A stretch of 64,000 nucleotides of DNA, taken from assembly GCA_903900705.1 (NCBI GenBank), contig CAIUOG010000179.1:1-64000 (forward strand). Reading direction: 5' to 3'. This document shows, in pieces, positions 51,134-59,497 of the stretch. Each line of letters opens with the position of its first letter. The stretch's first letter is position 1. The stretch is from an uncultured Acidobacteriia bacterium (GTDB taxonomy: Bacteria; Acidobacteriota; Terriglobia; Bryobacterales; Bryobacteraceae). Position numbers and translations under genes: made by a program. The notes under the pieces are model-generated. The model was given only the letters and a program-made list of their open reading frames with translations. It searched no databases and was not told the origin of the DNA.

Positions 51134-53071
51134 TTGCCGGACCACAACGGAATCGTCATCGCGGCCAATTTTACGGCTGACCCGATCGCGGAAAGTCTCT
51201 ATTTCTGGATTCGCCAGCTGGGCTGGGCGGACGAGGTGACGTTCGCCCCCTACAACCAGGTCTTCCAGACGCTGCTGGACCCGAACGGCGCTTTTGCCGC
51301 GAATCCGAAGGCGGCGCATGTGGTGCTGCTGCGTGGCGACCGTGCCGCGGACGCGAGGGTGGACACGAGGGTGGACGCGGAGGCACTGCGTGCCGCGATC
51401 CGGAGTTTTGGCAGGCCCGTATTGGTGGCCTGCTGCGAACCGGCAGGCGACTTGCCGGAACCAGCCGCGAATGAGATTCGCCTGAATGGCCTGCTGGCGA
51501 AGTATCCCGTTGGGGATGCGCTGGACCCGCATGCCGAACAACTGGGCGACGTTCCCTATACGCCGCTGTATTTCGCCGCTCTGGGAACCGCCGTGGCGCG
51601 CGCCATCCATGCGCTGCGCGCGCGGCCGTTCAAAGTGATCGCGCTCGATTGCGACAACACGCTGTGGCGCGGCACGTGCGGCGAAGATGGCCCGGAAGGC
51701 GTGATGGTCGATGAGCCACGGCGGCAACTGCAGCGGTTTATGCGGACGCAGCGCGATGCCGGGATGCTGCTCACGCTTGCAAGCAAGAACAATGAGGCGG
51801 ATGTGGAGGAGACGTTCCGGGCGCATCCGGAAATGCCGCTCGCGCCAGGCGACTTCATTGCGCGGCGGGTGAACTGGGAGCCGAAGGCGGTGGGGCTGGC
51901 GGGCGTGGCGGAAGAACTGGCGCTGGGGCTGGACAGCTTCATTCTGGTGGACGACAGCGCGAAGGAAATCGCGGAGATGCGGGCGGCGCTGCCGGAGGTT
52001 TTGGGCCTCGAACTGCCGCACAACGAGGCGCGCATTCCGCATTATCTGGAACACGTGTGGGCCTTCGATCATCTGCAGGTGACGGAGGAAGACCGCCAGC
52101 GAAACGAGTCGTATCTGCAGCAGGTTCGCCGTGGCCGTCTGGAACGGCAGGCGGGGTCGCTTGAAGAATTTCTGCGGGAGCTGAAGGTGGAGATCCATAT
52201 TCAGCCCATGACGGAGGCGCAGGTGGCGCGCGTGGCGCAGCTGACGCAGCGGACGAATCAGATGAACACCACGCTGATCCGGCGGAGCGAGGCGGAAGTT
52301 CGCGAGACGGAGTGCTGGACCGTGGATGTGAGCGACCGGTTCGGGTCGTATGGACTGGTGGGCGCGATTTTTCTGCGCGAGACCGATGACGCGCTGGTGG
52401 TGGATGGTTTCCTGCTGAGCTGCCGCGCGTTGGGACGCGGCGTGGAACACCGGATGATGGAGCGGATTCGGGAACTGGCGGCGGAACGCGGGAAGTCCCG
52501 GGTGGAGGTTCCGGTGGTGGAAGGGCCGCGCAATGCCACGGCGCGCGAGTTTGTGCGGGGTGGGGTGCCGGCGCGGGCCGAAGCAAGAACGCCGGACGAA
52601 AAAACGAAGCCAAACGAGCAAGCCCCGGCGACGGCGACGGCGGTCCGGATCGATTACAACCGCATCGCTCGGGAGCTTTCGCGGCCTTCGCAGATTCTGG
52701 ACGCGGTCCGCGCGGAGAAGCGGACTCTGGCGGCGGAACGCGGCGGTTCGCAGCAGCCCCGCACGGACCTCGAACGCCAACTTGCCGCCGTGTGGGCGGA
52801 GACGCTGCAGGTGGCGAATCCCGGTGTGGAGGAGGACTTTTTCGACCTGGGCGGGCATTCGCTGCTGGCTGTGCAGTTATTCTCCGCCGTCCGGCAGGAA
52901 CTGGGCGTGGAACTTTCCATGGATCTGGTTTACGGCGGGCGGCTGACCATCGCTGGCATGGCTGCGGCGGTGGAACTGGCGCAGGCCGACCCCGAAGAGA
53001 TGGCCCGGTTAATGGCTGAAATCGAAGGCCTTTCCGACGAAGAGCTGCGGGCTCTTCTGGCTGAAGAGTAG
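51134..53071 (+). CDS. FkbH-type glyceryl-loading HAD enzyme fused to a C-terminal peptidyl/acyl carrier protein
   Basis: FkbH proteins take the glyceryl unit from 1,3-bisphosphoglycerate, dephosphorylate it and attach it to a carrier protein as glyceryl-S-ACP. 645 residues from TTG 51134. An N-terminal domain (~1-165) precedes the HAD core with DCDNTLWRGTCGEDGPEG (Asp172, Asp174), LTLASKNNEADV and FILVDDSAKEIAEM, then a FkbH-type C-terminal region (TNQMNTTLIRRSEAEV, DRFGSYGLVGAIF). After a charged linker (~490-535), a carrier domain ends with DLGGHSLLA, Ser576 being the phosphopantetheine site. First gene of a four-gene operon; the next starts 3 bp later. No fkbG/I/K genes for methoxymalonyl formation are present. 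Confidence 0.92.
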   Translation: MPDHNGIVIAANFTADPIAESLYFWIRQLGWADEVTFAPYNQVFQTLLDPNGAFAANPKAAHVVLLRGDRAADARVDTRVDAEALRAAIRSFGRPVLVACCEPAGDLPEPAANEIRLNGLLAKYPVGDALDPHAEQLGDVPYTPLYFAALGTAVARAIHALRARPFKVIALDCDNTLWRGTCGEDGPEGVMVDEPRRQLQRFMRTQRDAGMLLTLASKNNEADVEETFRAHPEMPLAPGDFIARRVNWEPKAVGLAGVAEELALGLDSFILVDDSAKEIAEMRAALPEVLGLELPHNEARIPHYLEHVWAFDHLQVTEEDRQRNESYLQQVRRGRLERQAGSLEEFLRELKVEIHIQPMTEAQVARVAQLTQRTNQMNTTLIRRSEAEVRETECWTVDVSDRFGSYGLVGAIFLRETDDALVVDGFLLSCRALGRGVEHRMMERIRELAAERGKSRVEVPVVEGPRNATAREFVRGGVPARAEARTPDEKTKPNEQAPATATAVRIDYNRIARELSRPSQILDAVRAEKRTLAAERGGSQQPRTDLERQLAAVWAETLQVANPGVEEDFFDLGGHSLLAVQLFSAVRQELGVELSMDLVYGGRLTIAGMAAAVELAQADPEEMARLMAEIEGLSDEELRALLAEE

Positions 53072-53074
53072 CCC

Positions 53075-54271
53075 ATGCGGCTGCTGCTGACCTCAAATGC
53101 CACGTACGCGCCGCCGCGCGGCGGTTCCACGCGCAGCAATCTGGTGTGGCTGCGGCATCTGGCGGGGCAGGGCCACGAGTGCGTGGTGGTAGCGGCGGCC
53201 GAAGAGGACACGCCCGCGCCGGAGCTGACGCGGGACGGCATCCGCTTCCTTTCCGAGCGGGAAGCTTCGGAGCGGCCCGCCGCGCTGGGGCGGCAGATCG
53301 CGGAGTTCCGGCCGGACTGGGTGCTGCTTTCGAGCGAAGATCTGGGGCATACGCTGCTGCGCGAGGCCTTTCGCGGCGCGCCGGGGCGCGTGGTGTATCT
53401 GGCGCACACGCCGCAGTTCTTTCCGTTCGGACCGGAGAGCTGGCATCCCGATCCCGGCGCGTCGAAACTGCTGCGGGAGGCGGCGGCGATTGTCGCCATC
53501 AGCCGGACCGTGGCCGATTACGTGGCGGAGCACCTGGGGAAGACGGCGGCCGTGATCCATCCGCCCATGTATGGCGCGGGGCCGTGGCCGAACCTGGCCA
53601 ATCTGAACGGTGTGGTGACGATGGTGAATCCCTGCGCGGTGAAGGGCCTGCCCGTGTTTCTGCGCCTCGCAGAACGCTTCCCGCTGGTGAGTTTTCACGC
53701 GCTGCGCGGCTGGGGCACAACGGCTGCCGATGAGCGGGAAATGGCCCGGCTGGGGAACATCACGGTGGTGGGAACGGTCGGCAACATCGAAGAGCAGCTG
53801 GCGAAGACGCGGGTGATGCTGATGCCGTCGCTCTGGTTCGAGGGCTTCGGGCTGGTGGTGACGGAGGCGATGCTGCGGGGCATTCCGGTGATTGCGAGCG
53901 ATGCGGGCGGGCTGGTGGAGGCGAAGCTGGGCACGGGCTTCGCGGTGCCGGTTTCGCCGATCCGAAAATACGAAGCCAGATTTGACGACCGCAACATGCC
54001 GGTGGCGGAGGCGCCGCCGCAGGACGTCGGGGCGTGGGATACGGCGCTCAGCAAGCTGCTGAGTGACGATGCGCTGTACTGGCGGGAGTCGGAGGCGGAG
54101 CGGGCGGCGGCGACTCGGTTTGTGGAGTCGCTGGACGCGGGGGATTTCGAGCGCCTGCTGCTGGGGCTGCGGCCCGCGGAGGCGCCGGTGGCCGCGCGGA
54201 AAGCGGACAGCCTGACGCCGGAACAGCGCGCGCTGCTGCTGCGGAAGATGCGGCAGAGGGCTGAGGGATAG
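53075..54271 (+). CDS. GT4-like glycosyltransferase
   Basis: Retaining nucleotide-sugar glycosyltransferase of GT-B fold, 398 residues. N-terminal domain begins LLLTSNATYAPPRGGSTRSN, the usual glycine-rich acceptor loop. The donor-binding half has NPCAVKGLPVFLRLAERFP and the E-x7-E type block WFEGFGLVVTEAMLRGIPV, then ASDAGGLVEAKLG. No signal or membrane segment is seen. It starts 3 bp after the FkbH-carrier gene. It is a paralogue of the N-terminal half of the next gene, sharing the start, the GHECVVV strand and the PPQD-x-G-x-W block, so the pair arose by tandem duplication. Donor and acceptor unknown; the carrier-bound glyceryl unit is a candidate acceptor. Confidence 0.9.
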   Translation: MRLLLTSNATYAPPRGGSTRSNLVWLRHLAGQGHECVVVAAAEEDTPAPELTRDGIRFLSEREASERPAALGRQIAEFRPDWVLLSSEDLGHTLLREAFRGAPGRVVYLAHTPQFFPFGPESWHPDPGASKLLREAAAIVAISRTVADYVAEHLGKTAAVIHPPMYGAGPWPNLANLNGVVTMVNPCAVKGLPVFLRLAERFPLVSFHALRGWGTTAADEREMARLGNITVVGTVGNIEEQLAKTRVMLMPSLWFEGFGLVVTEAMLRGIPVIASDAGGLVEAKLGTGFAVPVSPIRKYEARFDDRNMPVAEAPPQDVGAWDTALSKLLSDDALYWRESEAERAAATRFVESLDAGDFERLLLGLRPAEAPVAARKADSLTPEQRALLLRKMRQRAEG

Positions 54272-54281
54272 GGTTTAGGGG

Positions 54282-56228
54282 ATGCGGATTCTGCTGGCGC
54301 ACAACTCGACGTACTACCCGGCGCACGGCGGGGGCGACCTCTCAAATCGCCTGCTGCTGGAGGCTCTGGCCGCGCGGGGCCATGAGTGCGTGGTGGTTTC
54401 GCGGACGGCTGCGCACGGGGCGGAGGCGCACCGGGAACTGCTGGCGGCCCTGTCGCATCGCGACGTTTCGGCGACGGTGGAAGCGCCTGGAATCGTGCGC
54501 TTCCAGCTGCACGGCGTGGAAGTGCATACGGCGACGGAAACACCGAACCTGCGGGAGTATTTTACGCGGCAGATCGGGGCGTTCCAGCCGGAGATCATTC
54601 TCGGTTCCACGGATGACTCGGCGCAACTGCTGCTGCAGGCGGCGCTGGCTTCCGGCGTGCCGGTGGTTTATCTGGCGCGGGCCACCATCGCGCTGCCGTT
54701 CGGGCCGGATTGCGCGTTCGCGAGTTCGGCGAGGACGGACGCACTGCGGCGGGCCGCGGGGGTGGTGGGCGTGAGCCGGTACGTGGCCGATTACATCCGG
54801 CAATGGAGCGGCATTGAAGCGGCGGCGCTGCCAATTTCATTCATGGGCAGCGGGCCGTTTGCGAACGTGGGGCGGTTCGGCAACGAGTTTGTGACGCTGG
54901 TGAACCCGTGCGTGGTGAAGGGAATCGATCTCTTTACGGCGCTGGCGGACGCGCTGCAGGAGACAAAATTCGCGGCTGTTCCGACGTGGGGCACCAACGA
55001 GGAAGACTTCGCGAAGCTGCGGGCGCGGGGCAACATCACGGTGCTGGAGCCGGTAGATAATATCGACCGGATTCTGGAACGGACGCGGGTTTTGCTGTCA
55101 CCATCCATCTGGGCGGAGGCGCGTTCGCGAATCGTGGTGGAAGCGATGCTGCGCGGCGTGCCGGTGGTGGCGAGCAATACAGGCGGGCTGCCGGAGGCGA
55201 AGCTGGGCGTGCCGTATGTGCTGCCGGTGAACGCGATTGCGCAGTATGCGGGCCGGCTGGACGCGAAGATGGTGCCGGTGGCGGTGACGCCCCCGCAGGA
55301 CCTGGGCCCGTGGGTGGAGGCGGTGCGTCGGCTCACGGAGGACGAGGGCCACTGGCGGGAGATCGCGGCGCAATCGAGAGGCGCGGCGCATGGGTATCTG
55401 GAACAGACGCTGCGGATTGAGCCGTTCGAAGAATTTCTGCGGGAGCGGGTGGGGCGGAAGCCGGGGAAGCCGGTGGCGGTGGTGACGGCGAAACCCGCGC
55501 TGCCCGCCGATAAGAAGCGGCTGCTGGCGCTGCGCCTGCGGGAGCAGTGGGCCACGCCGGCGGAGCTGGATCCGGAGGGCCCGAACCTGCTGTGCTTCCC
55601 CTATGCGGGCGCGGGGCCGACCGTGTATCGGGCATGGCGGGAGAAGCTGCCGTCCTGTGTGGTGCGGTATCCGGCGGGGGCGGAGTCTGTGGCCGCGGTG
55701 GTGGCGGGGCTGATGGAGAGCCTCACGCCGAAGCTGCGGGGGCGGTTCGCGTTCTTCGGGCACAGCATGGGCGCGGGGATTGCGTTTGAGTTTACGCGGG
55801 CGCTTCGGCGGGCGGGGTTGCCGATGCCGGTGGCGCTGCTGATCTCGGCCGCGACCGCGCCGCAGTTCCGGACGAAGGTGAATCCGGACCCGACGGAGGA
55901 GGAACTGCTGGCGTCACTGGCGCGCATTCACGGACCCGGTGTGACCGGGGAGAGTCTGCGGGCGTATATGGCGTGGTTTGAGCCGGATGCCCGGATGCAC
56001 CGTCGCTATTTGTACACCGCGGAAGCGCCGTTCGGGATCCCCATCCGGGCGTATGGCGGGGCGAGGGACGTGGCGGTGCCGCCGGAGCGGCTGGAACCGT
56101 GGCGGGAGCAGACGACGGGCGACTTCCGCCTGCGCCTGTTCGAGGGCGGCCACATGTATATCGACCAGCGGACGGCGGAGTTTTTGCCGGTGCTGAAAGA
56201 GGATCTGGATGAGCTGCTGTACGGTTGA
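54282..56228 (+). CDS. Glycosyltransferase fused to a type II thioesterase
   Basis: 648-residue fusion. Residues ~1-390 are a GT4-like transferase closely related to the preceding gene (start MRILLAHNSTYYPAHGGGD, donor block RSRIVVEAMLRGVPVVASN, but lacking the GFG of its paralogue: WAEARSR instead). Residues ~425-648 are a GrsT-type thioesterase: NLLCFPYAGAGPTVY, GHSMGAGIAFEF with Ser495, GGARDVAVP with Asp596 and EGGHMYID with His624, a complete catalytic triad. Type II thioesterases release or edit acyl groups on carrier proteins, so its fusion to a glycosyltransferase ties the transferase to a carrier-bound substrate. The gene overlaps the PPTase gene by 20 bp. Confidence 0.93.
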   Translation: MRILLAHNSTYYPAHGGGDLSNRLLLEALAARGHECVVVSRTAAHGAEAHRELLAALSHRDVSATVEAPGIVRFQLHGVEVHTATETPNLREYFTRQIGAFQPEIILGSTDDSAQLLLQAALASGVPVVYLARATIALPFGPDCAFASSARTDALRRAAGVVGVSRYVADYIRQWSGIEAAALPISFMGSGPFANVGRFGNEFVTLVNPCVVKGIDLFTALADALQETKFAAVPTWGTNEEDFAKLRARGNITVLEPVDNIDRILERTRVLLSPSIWAEARSRIVVEAMLRGVPVVASNTGGLPEAKLGVPYVLPVNAIAQYAGRLDAKMVPVAVTPPQDLGPWVEAVRRLTEDEGHWREIAAQSRGAAHGYLEQTLRIEPFEEFLRERVGRKPGKPVAVVTAKPALPADKKRLLALRLREQWATPAELDPEGPNLLCFPYAGAGPTVYRAWREKLPSCVVRYPAGAESVAAVVAGLMESLTPKLRGRFAFFGHSMGAGIAFEFTRALRRAGLPMPVALLISAATAPQFRTKVNPDPTEEELLASLARIHGPGVTGESLRAYMAWFEPDARMHRRYLYTAEAPFGIPIRAYGGARDVAVPPERLEPWREQTTGDFRLRLFEGGHMYIDQRTAEFLPVLKEDLDELLYG

Positions 56229-56796
56229 TATCCGGACCTTCGACCTGCGGCTGGACGGGCCGGTGGTGCTGTCGGCGGAGGAGGCGGCGCGGGCGGCGCG
56301 ATTCCTGTTTGAGAAGGACCGGAAGCAGTGGGCGCAGGCTCGGTCGGCGCTGCGGCGGACGCTGGCCGGGTATGTGGGCGCGGCGCCGGAAGCGCTGGAG
56401 TTTGTGTATGGGGAGAACGGCAAGCCGGCGCTGGCGGGGCAGGCGGGCGTGGAATTCAATATTTCCCATGCGGGCGGGTGGGCGATGATTGCGGTGACGC
56501 GCGGGGTACCTGTGGGCTCGCCGGTACCGGTAGGCGTGGATATCGAGGTGATCCGGGAGGATGTGGACATCGCGAAACTGCTCCGGCGGCTGGGAGAGAC
56601 GGAGTTGAGCGGGGGGACGGTCGACCTGTTCCATGTGTGGACCCGGCGGGAGGCGCGAACAAAGGCGATGGGCGGGCAGTTGATGATGGCGACGGAGGGG
56701 GACGTGCGGGTGGTGGATGTGCGGGCTCCGGAGGGATTTGCGGGGTCTGTGGCGCTGGTGGGGGCAGACCCGGAACCGCGATATTGCGGGGAGTGA
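56209..56796 (+). CDS. Sfp-like 4'-phosphopantetheinyl transferase
   Basis: Transfers phosphopantetheine from CoA to carrier proteins, here presumably to Ser576 of the FkbH-carrier fusion. 195 residues, short for the Sfp group. Motifs are YGENGKPAL (P1), FNISHAGGWAMIAV, VGVDIEVIRED with Asp111 and Glu113 for Mg2+, and FHVWTRREARTKAMG, where the usual WxxKEAxxKA has Arg147 for the first Lys while Glu148 and Lys152 remain. The C-terminal region is abbreviated. It overlaps the preceding gene by 20 bp, so it belongs to the operon and is probably dedicated to it. Confidence 0.93.
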   Translation: MSCCTVDIRTFDLRLDGPVVLSAEEAARAARFLFEKDRKQWAQARSALRRTLAGYVGAAPEALEFVYGENGKPALAGQAGVEFNISHAGGWAMIAVTRGVPVGSPVPVGVDIEVIREDVDIAKLLRRLGETELSGGTVDLFHVWTRREARTKAMGGQLMMATEGDVRVVDVRAPEGFAGSVALVGADPEPRYCGE

Positions 56797-56852
56797 AGGC
56801 GGCGGGGTTGCGGAACGTGTTAAGATTTTGGGAGTACGGCCTGCATTCTCGC

Positions 56853-56945
<93 letters not shown>

Positions 56946-57294
56946 GTTACTCCCTTCCTGTTCTTCTTCAGAGTTACTCACCAGCAAAGACCCATGGGCT
57001 CTATGCCAGGAATTTCCTTCTGTCTTATTCGCCGGTGATGGTAGTTTTCCGCTGAAACAGGTCTGCGTAATGTGATGGCGTTGCGAAAATGTCATCCCAC
57101 ACTGAATTGTGCCCTGTCCCCCCGCCGGGCAGCCGACTTAACGTCCTCCGATTACCGAACCAACCCAGCCTCTCGGTGCGGGGCGGCGGCGGTGTTTCAG
57201 CCTTCGGGATCGCGACGGCAAATCGAAGCCCGCTGTACAGCTCGACCTGCATCCGGCGCGAGGGCGATTGCGTTTAACAATCCGGCTCGCCTGG
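56946..57294. other. Intergenic region between tRNA-Ser and flippase
   Basis: About 350 bp with somewhat lower coding character. Short open frames on both strands (for example a 75-codon minus-strand frame at 57025-57252) have no recognisable family and no good ribosome binding site. No terminator, repeat or second RNA gene is apparent apart from the extended -10 element at its right edge. Confidence 0.5.
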
Positions 57295-57300
57295 TACAAT
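57292..57300 (+). promoter_or_regulatory. Extended -10 promoter (TGG-TACAAT) for the flippase gene
   Basis: TGG plus TACAAT (57295-57300), identical to the element at 44563-44571. A weak TTTAAC lies 16 bp upstream. The predicted start near 57307 gives a leader of about 54 bases with no obvious ribosome binding site. Confidence 0.4.
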
Positions 57301-57360
57301 TCCATTGTCCGGCAGACTGGCTTTCCGGATTGGATTTCCCGCACCAACTGACTCAAAAGC

Positions 57361-58878
57361 ATGTCGAACATCACTCCCTCAGGGGGAACGGACGCGCCTG
57401 AAGGTTCGCCTTCGGAACGGCAGAAACTGGACCGCGCCTTTGTCGGCGGGGTAGCCTGGACTGCCGGAGCAAAATGGCTATCGCAGCTCATCTCGTGGCC
57501 ATCGGTCCTGATCACGGCACGATTGCTTTCACCCGCCGATTTCGGTCTGGTGGAAATGGCCGGTTTCTATTTTATCGTTACCAATATAATGGCGGAGTTC
57601 GGCATCGGGATGGCTGTGCTCCAGATGCGGGAACTGGATATGGCCGTTACCGCGCAACTCAACACTGTTTCGGCTATGTCCGGGTTGGCGGCATTCCTGA
57701 TTTCGGTGGCGGCTGCGCCGCTGATCGCGTCGTTTTTTCGGGCTCCCGCGCTGCACAACCTGGTGATCGTGACCAGCCTTTCCTTTATTCTGACCTCACT
57801 GGAGGCGATCCCGCTGGGTTTGTTGCAGAGGGATATGAACTACAAGCGCCTTTCCGTTGCGGAATCCGTGCAGGCGATCGTAACCGCCATCGTCTCAGTG
57901 GGGTGCGCTTTCGCCGGAATGGGTTATTGGTCGCTGATCGCGGGCAACCTGCTGGGGCGGGGCGCCAATATCGGCCTCGCGATCTACTGGCGTCCGGCCC
58001 GATTTTCTATTCCCAGGTGGACGGAGATTCGCCAGCCCCTGCGGTTCGGCATGCAAATCGCGGTCCAGCGGGTTACGGGAAGCATTAACGGACTGTCGGA
58101 CGTAATGGTGATCGGACGAACCCTGGGCCAGGCGCAGGTCGGGGCGTACCGCCTTGCAACGAATCTTGCGAGCACTCCCTCCGAAAAGATTGGCGGGCTC
58201 ATCATGCGGGTGACGGGGCCACTCTTTGCCCGGGTTCAGACCGACAAGGCACTGATGCTCCGCTATTTTCTGATTTTCAGCGAAACGATTGCGATGGCCA
58301 CGTTCCCGCTGCTCTTTGGGCTTGCTTTGGTGGCTCCCGAGGCGGTGCAGTTGCTCCTGGGGCCTAAGTGGGCCGAAGCGTCGGATCCACTCCGGTGGCT
58401 TGCCATCTTTATGTCCGTTCGGACGCTTTCGTATCTCATCAATCAGTTACTTGCCACTCTCCGCCTCACTGCGTTTGGAATGCGCATCTCCATGGTCAAT
58501 TTTATATTGATGCCGATTGTGTTCTACATCGCATCCCGCTGGGGGGTCGGCACGGTCGCGATGTCCTGGCTGGTCATGTCACCCATTACGATTTTGCCGG
58601 CGGCGGTGAAAGTCTTCCGCTCCATTGGATGCAGTGTGGGGCAGTATATTCGGGCGCTGGAACCCGGTATTGTGGGCTCAGCCGTCATGCTGGCGGCCGT
58701 TTGCGCCCTCCGACGCTGGGTAACCCTGCGAGGCTGGACCGGTTTGAGCGCTGAGGTCGCGGTGGGCGGCCTGGCCTATTGTGGCGTTCTGGGCGGCCTT
58801 TACCTGCACCGCCTGTCCAGGTTCTTTCGGTTTTTCCGCGATCTTCGGAGTCGCGGGGGCGAATCTGTGGCCGCCTGA
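57361..58878 (+). CDS. Wzx-type oligosaccharide flippase (polysaccharide biosynthesis protein)
   Basis: Integral membrane protein of the MOP superfamily, 505 residues with about 12-14 hydrophobic helices, resembling WzxC/lipopolysaccharide exporters that flip undecaprenyl-linked sugars. Family-typical blocks are AFVGGVAWTAGAKWLSQLIS near the start, FGLVEMAGFYFIVTNIMAEF, RFGMQIAVQRVTGSINGLSD, VMVIGRTLGQAQVGAYRLA and APEAVQLLLGPKWAEA. It starts from its own promoter downstream of tRNA-Ser. Proximity to the glycosyltransferase/carrier operon hints at export of a related glycoside but is not proof. No polymerase or Wzz gene is near. Confidence 0.9.
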   Translation: MSNITPSGGTDAPEGSPSERQKLDRAFVGGVAWTAGAKWLSQLISWPSVLITARLLSPADFGLVEMAGFYFIVTNIMAEFGIGMAVLQMRELDMAVTAQLNTVSAMSGLAAFLISVAAAPLIASFFRAPALHNLVIVTSLSFILTSLEAIPLGLLQRDMNYKRLSVAESVQAIVTAIVSVGCAFAGMGYWSLIAGNLLGRGANIGLAIYWRPARFSIPRWTEIRQPLRFGMQIAVQRVTGSINGLSDVMVIGRTLGQAQVGAYRLATNLASTPSEKIGGLIMRVTGPLFARVQTDKALMLRYFLIFSETIAMATFPLLFGLALVAPEAVQLLLGPKWAEASDPLRWLAIFMSVRTLSYLINQLLATLRLTAFGMRISMVNFILMPIVFYIASRWGVGTVAMSWLVMSPITILPAAVKVFRSIGCSVGQYIRALEPGIVGSAVMLAAVCALRRWVTLRGWTGLSAEVAVGGLAYCGVLGGLYLHRLSRFFRFFRDLRSRGGESVAA

Positions 58879-58918
58879 CCTTCGGGGCCGCGATCCGGAC
58901 TTCGGTCGAGGAGACATA

Positions 58919-59374
58919 ATGCTTCGCCAAACCTACCTGAATCTGATTTTGGCTGCCGGAGGCTCCGGAGCGGCAGTGTCAGTTCAAAATGGAGGCAATG
59001 CCGTGGGTGCGGAAGGGACCGCTAACTTCGTCGCCGGAAGTGGAATCGTGAATTCGATGACCGCCCTCGGCAATAAGGTCAACATCCAGCAAAGCGTTGA
59101 CAGCGCGGCGGTCTTCTCGAAGGTTGCGGCCCAGACCGGGCAGGGCCTGATTTGCCTGAGTCAGGAGCATACGATGTTCGCTCCTGCGGAGACTTCTACA
59201 GAAGAGGCGAGATCCTTCGCGCCCCAACCGCGGCTTCGCAAAGGCGACATGGCACTGCTGTTGGCGGGCGAGATCGGTCCGTATAAAAATACGGACGCGG
59301 TTTTAGCGGGAAAGAAGCGGGGTAACCAGACCTGGCGCCAGGAGAGCGACCGGGGGGACGCTGATGTTGGATAA
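58919..59374 (+). CDS. Small orphan ORF, hypothetical
   Basis: 151-residue frame from ATG 58919, preceded by a good ribosome binding site (GAGGAG, 6 bp before). The N-terminus MLRQTYLNLILAAGGSGAAV is mildly hydrophobic; ANFVAGSGIVNSMTALGNKV loosely recalls beta-rich tail-fibre-like or adhesin repeats. The C-terminal third is charged with no clear fold. It follows the flippase gene by 40 bp. No family is recognised, and it may be a decayed fragment. Confidence 0.45.
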   Translation: MLRQTYLNLILAAGGSGAAVSVQNGGNAVGAEGTANFVAGSGIVNSMTALGNKVNIQQSVDSAAVFSKVAAQTGQGLICLSQEHTMFAPAETSTEEARSFAPQPRLRKGDMALLLAGEIGPYKNTDAVLAGKKRGNQTWRQESDRGDADVG

Positions 59375-59497
59375 CACAGGCCGTCCCTGGCGGACGCCGG
59401 CCCATTCGTTCGAGCGGCGGCCTCTTCCAGGAACCGCGGCCCCCATGGCAGGACTCCGCTAAAGCCCCCGCCCCTTCCCGCCGATATACACAGCAGG

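Noticed and set aside
57025-57252. 75-codon minus-strand frame between tRNA-Ser and the flippase
   Set aside because: Proline-rich with no ribosome binding site or family; too weak to call a gene.
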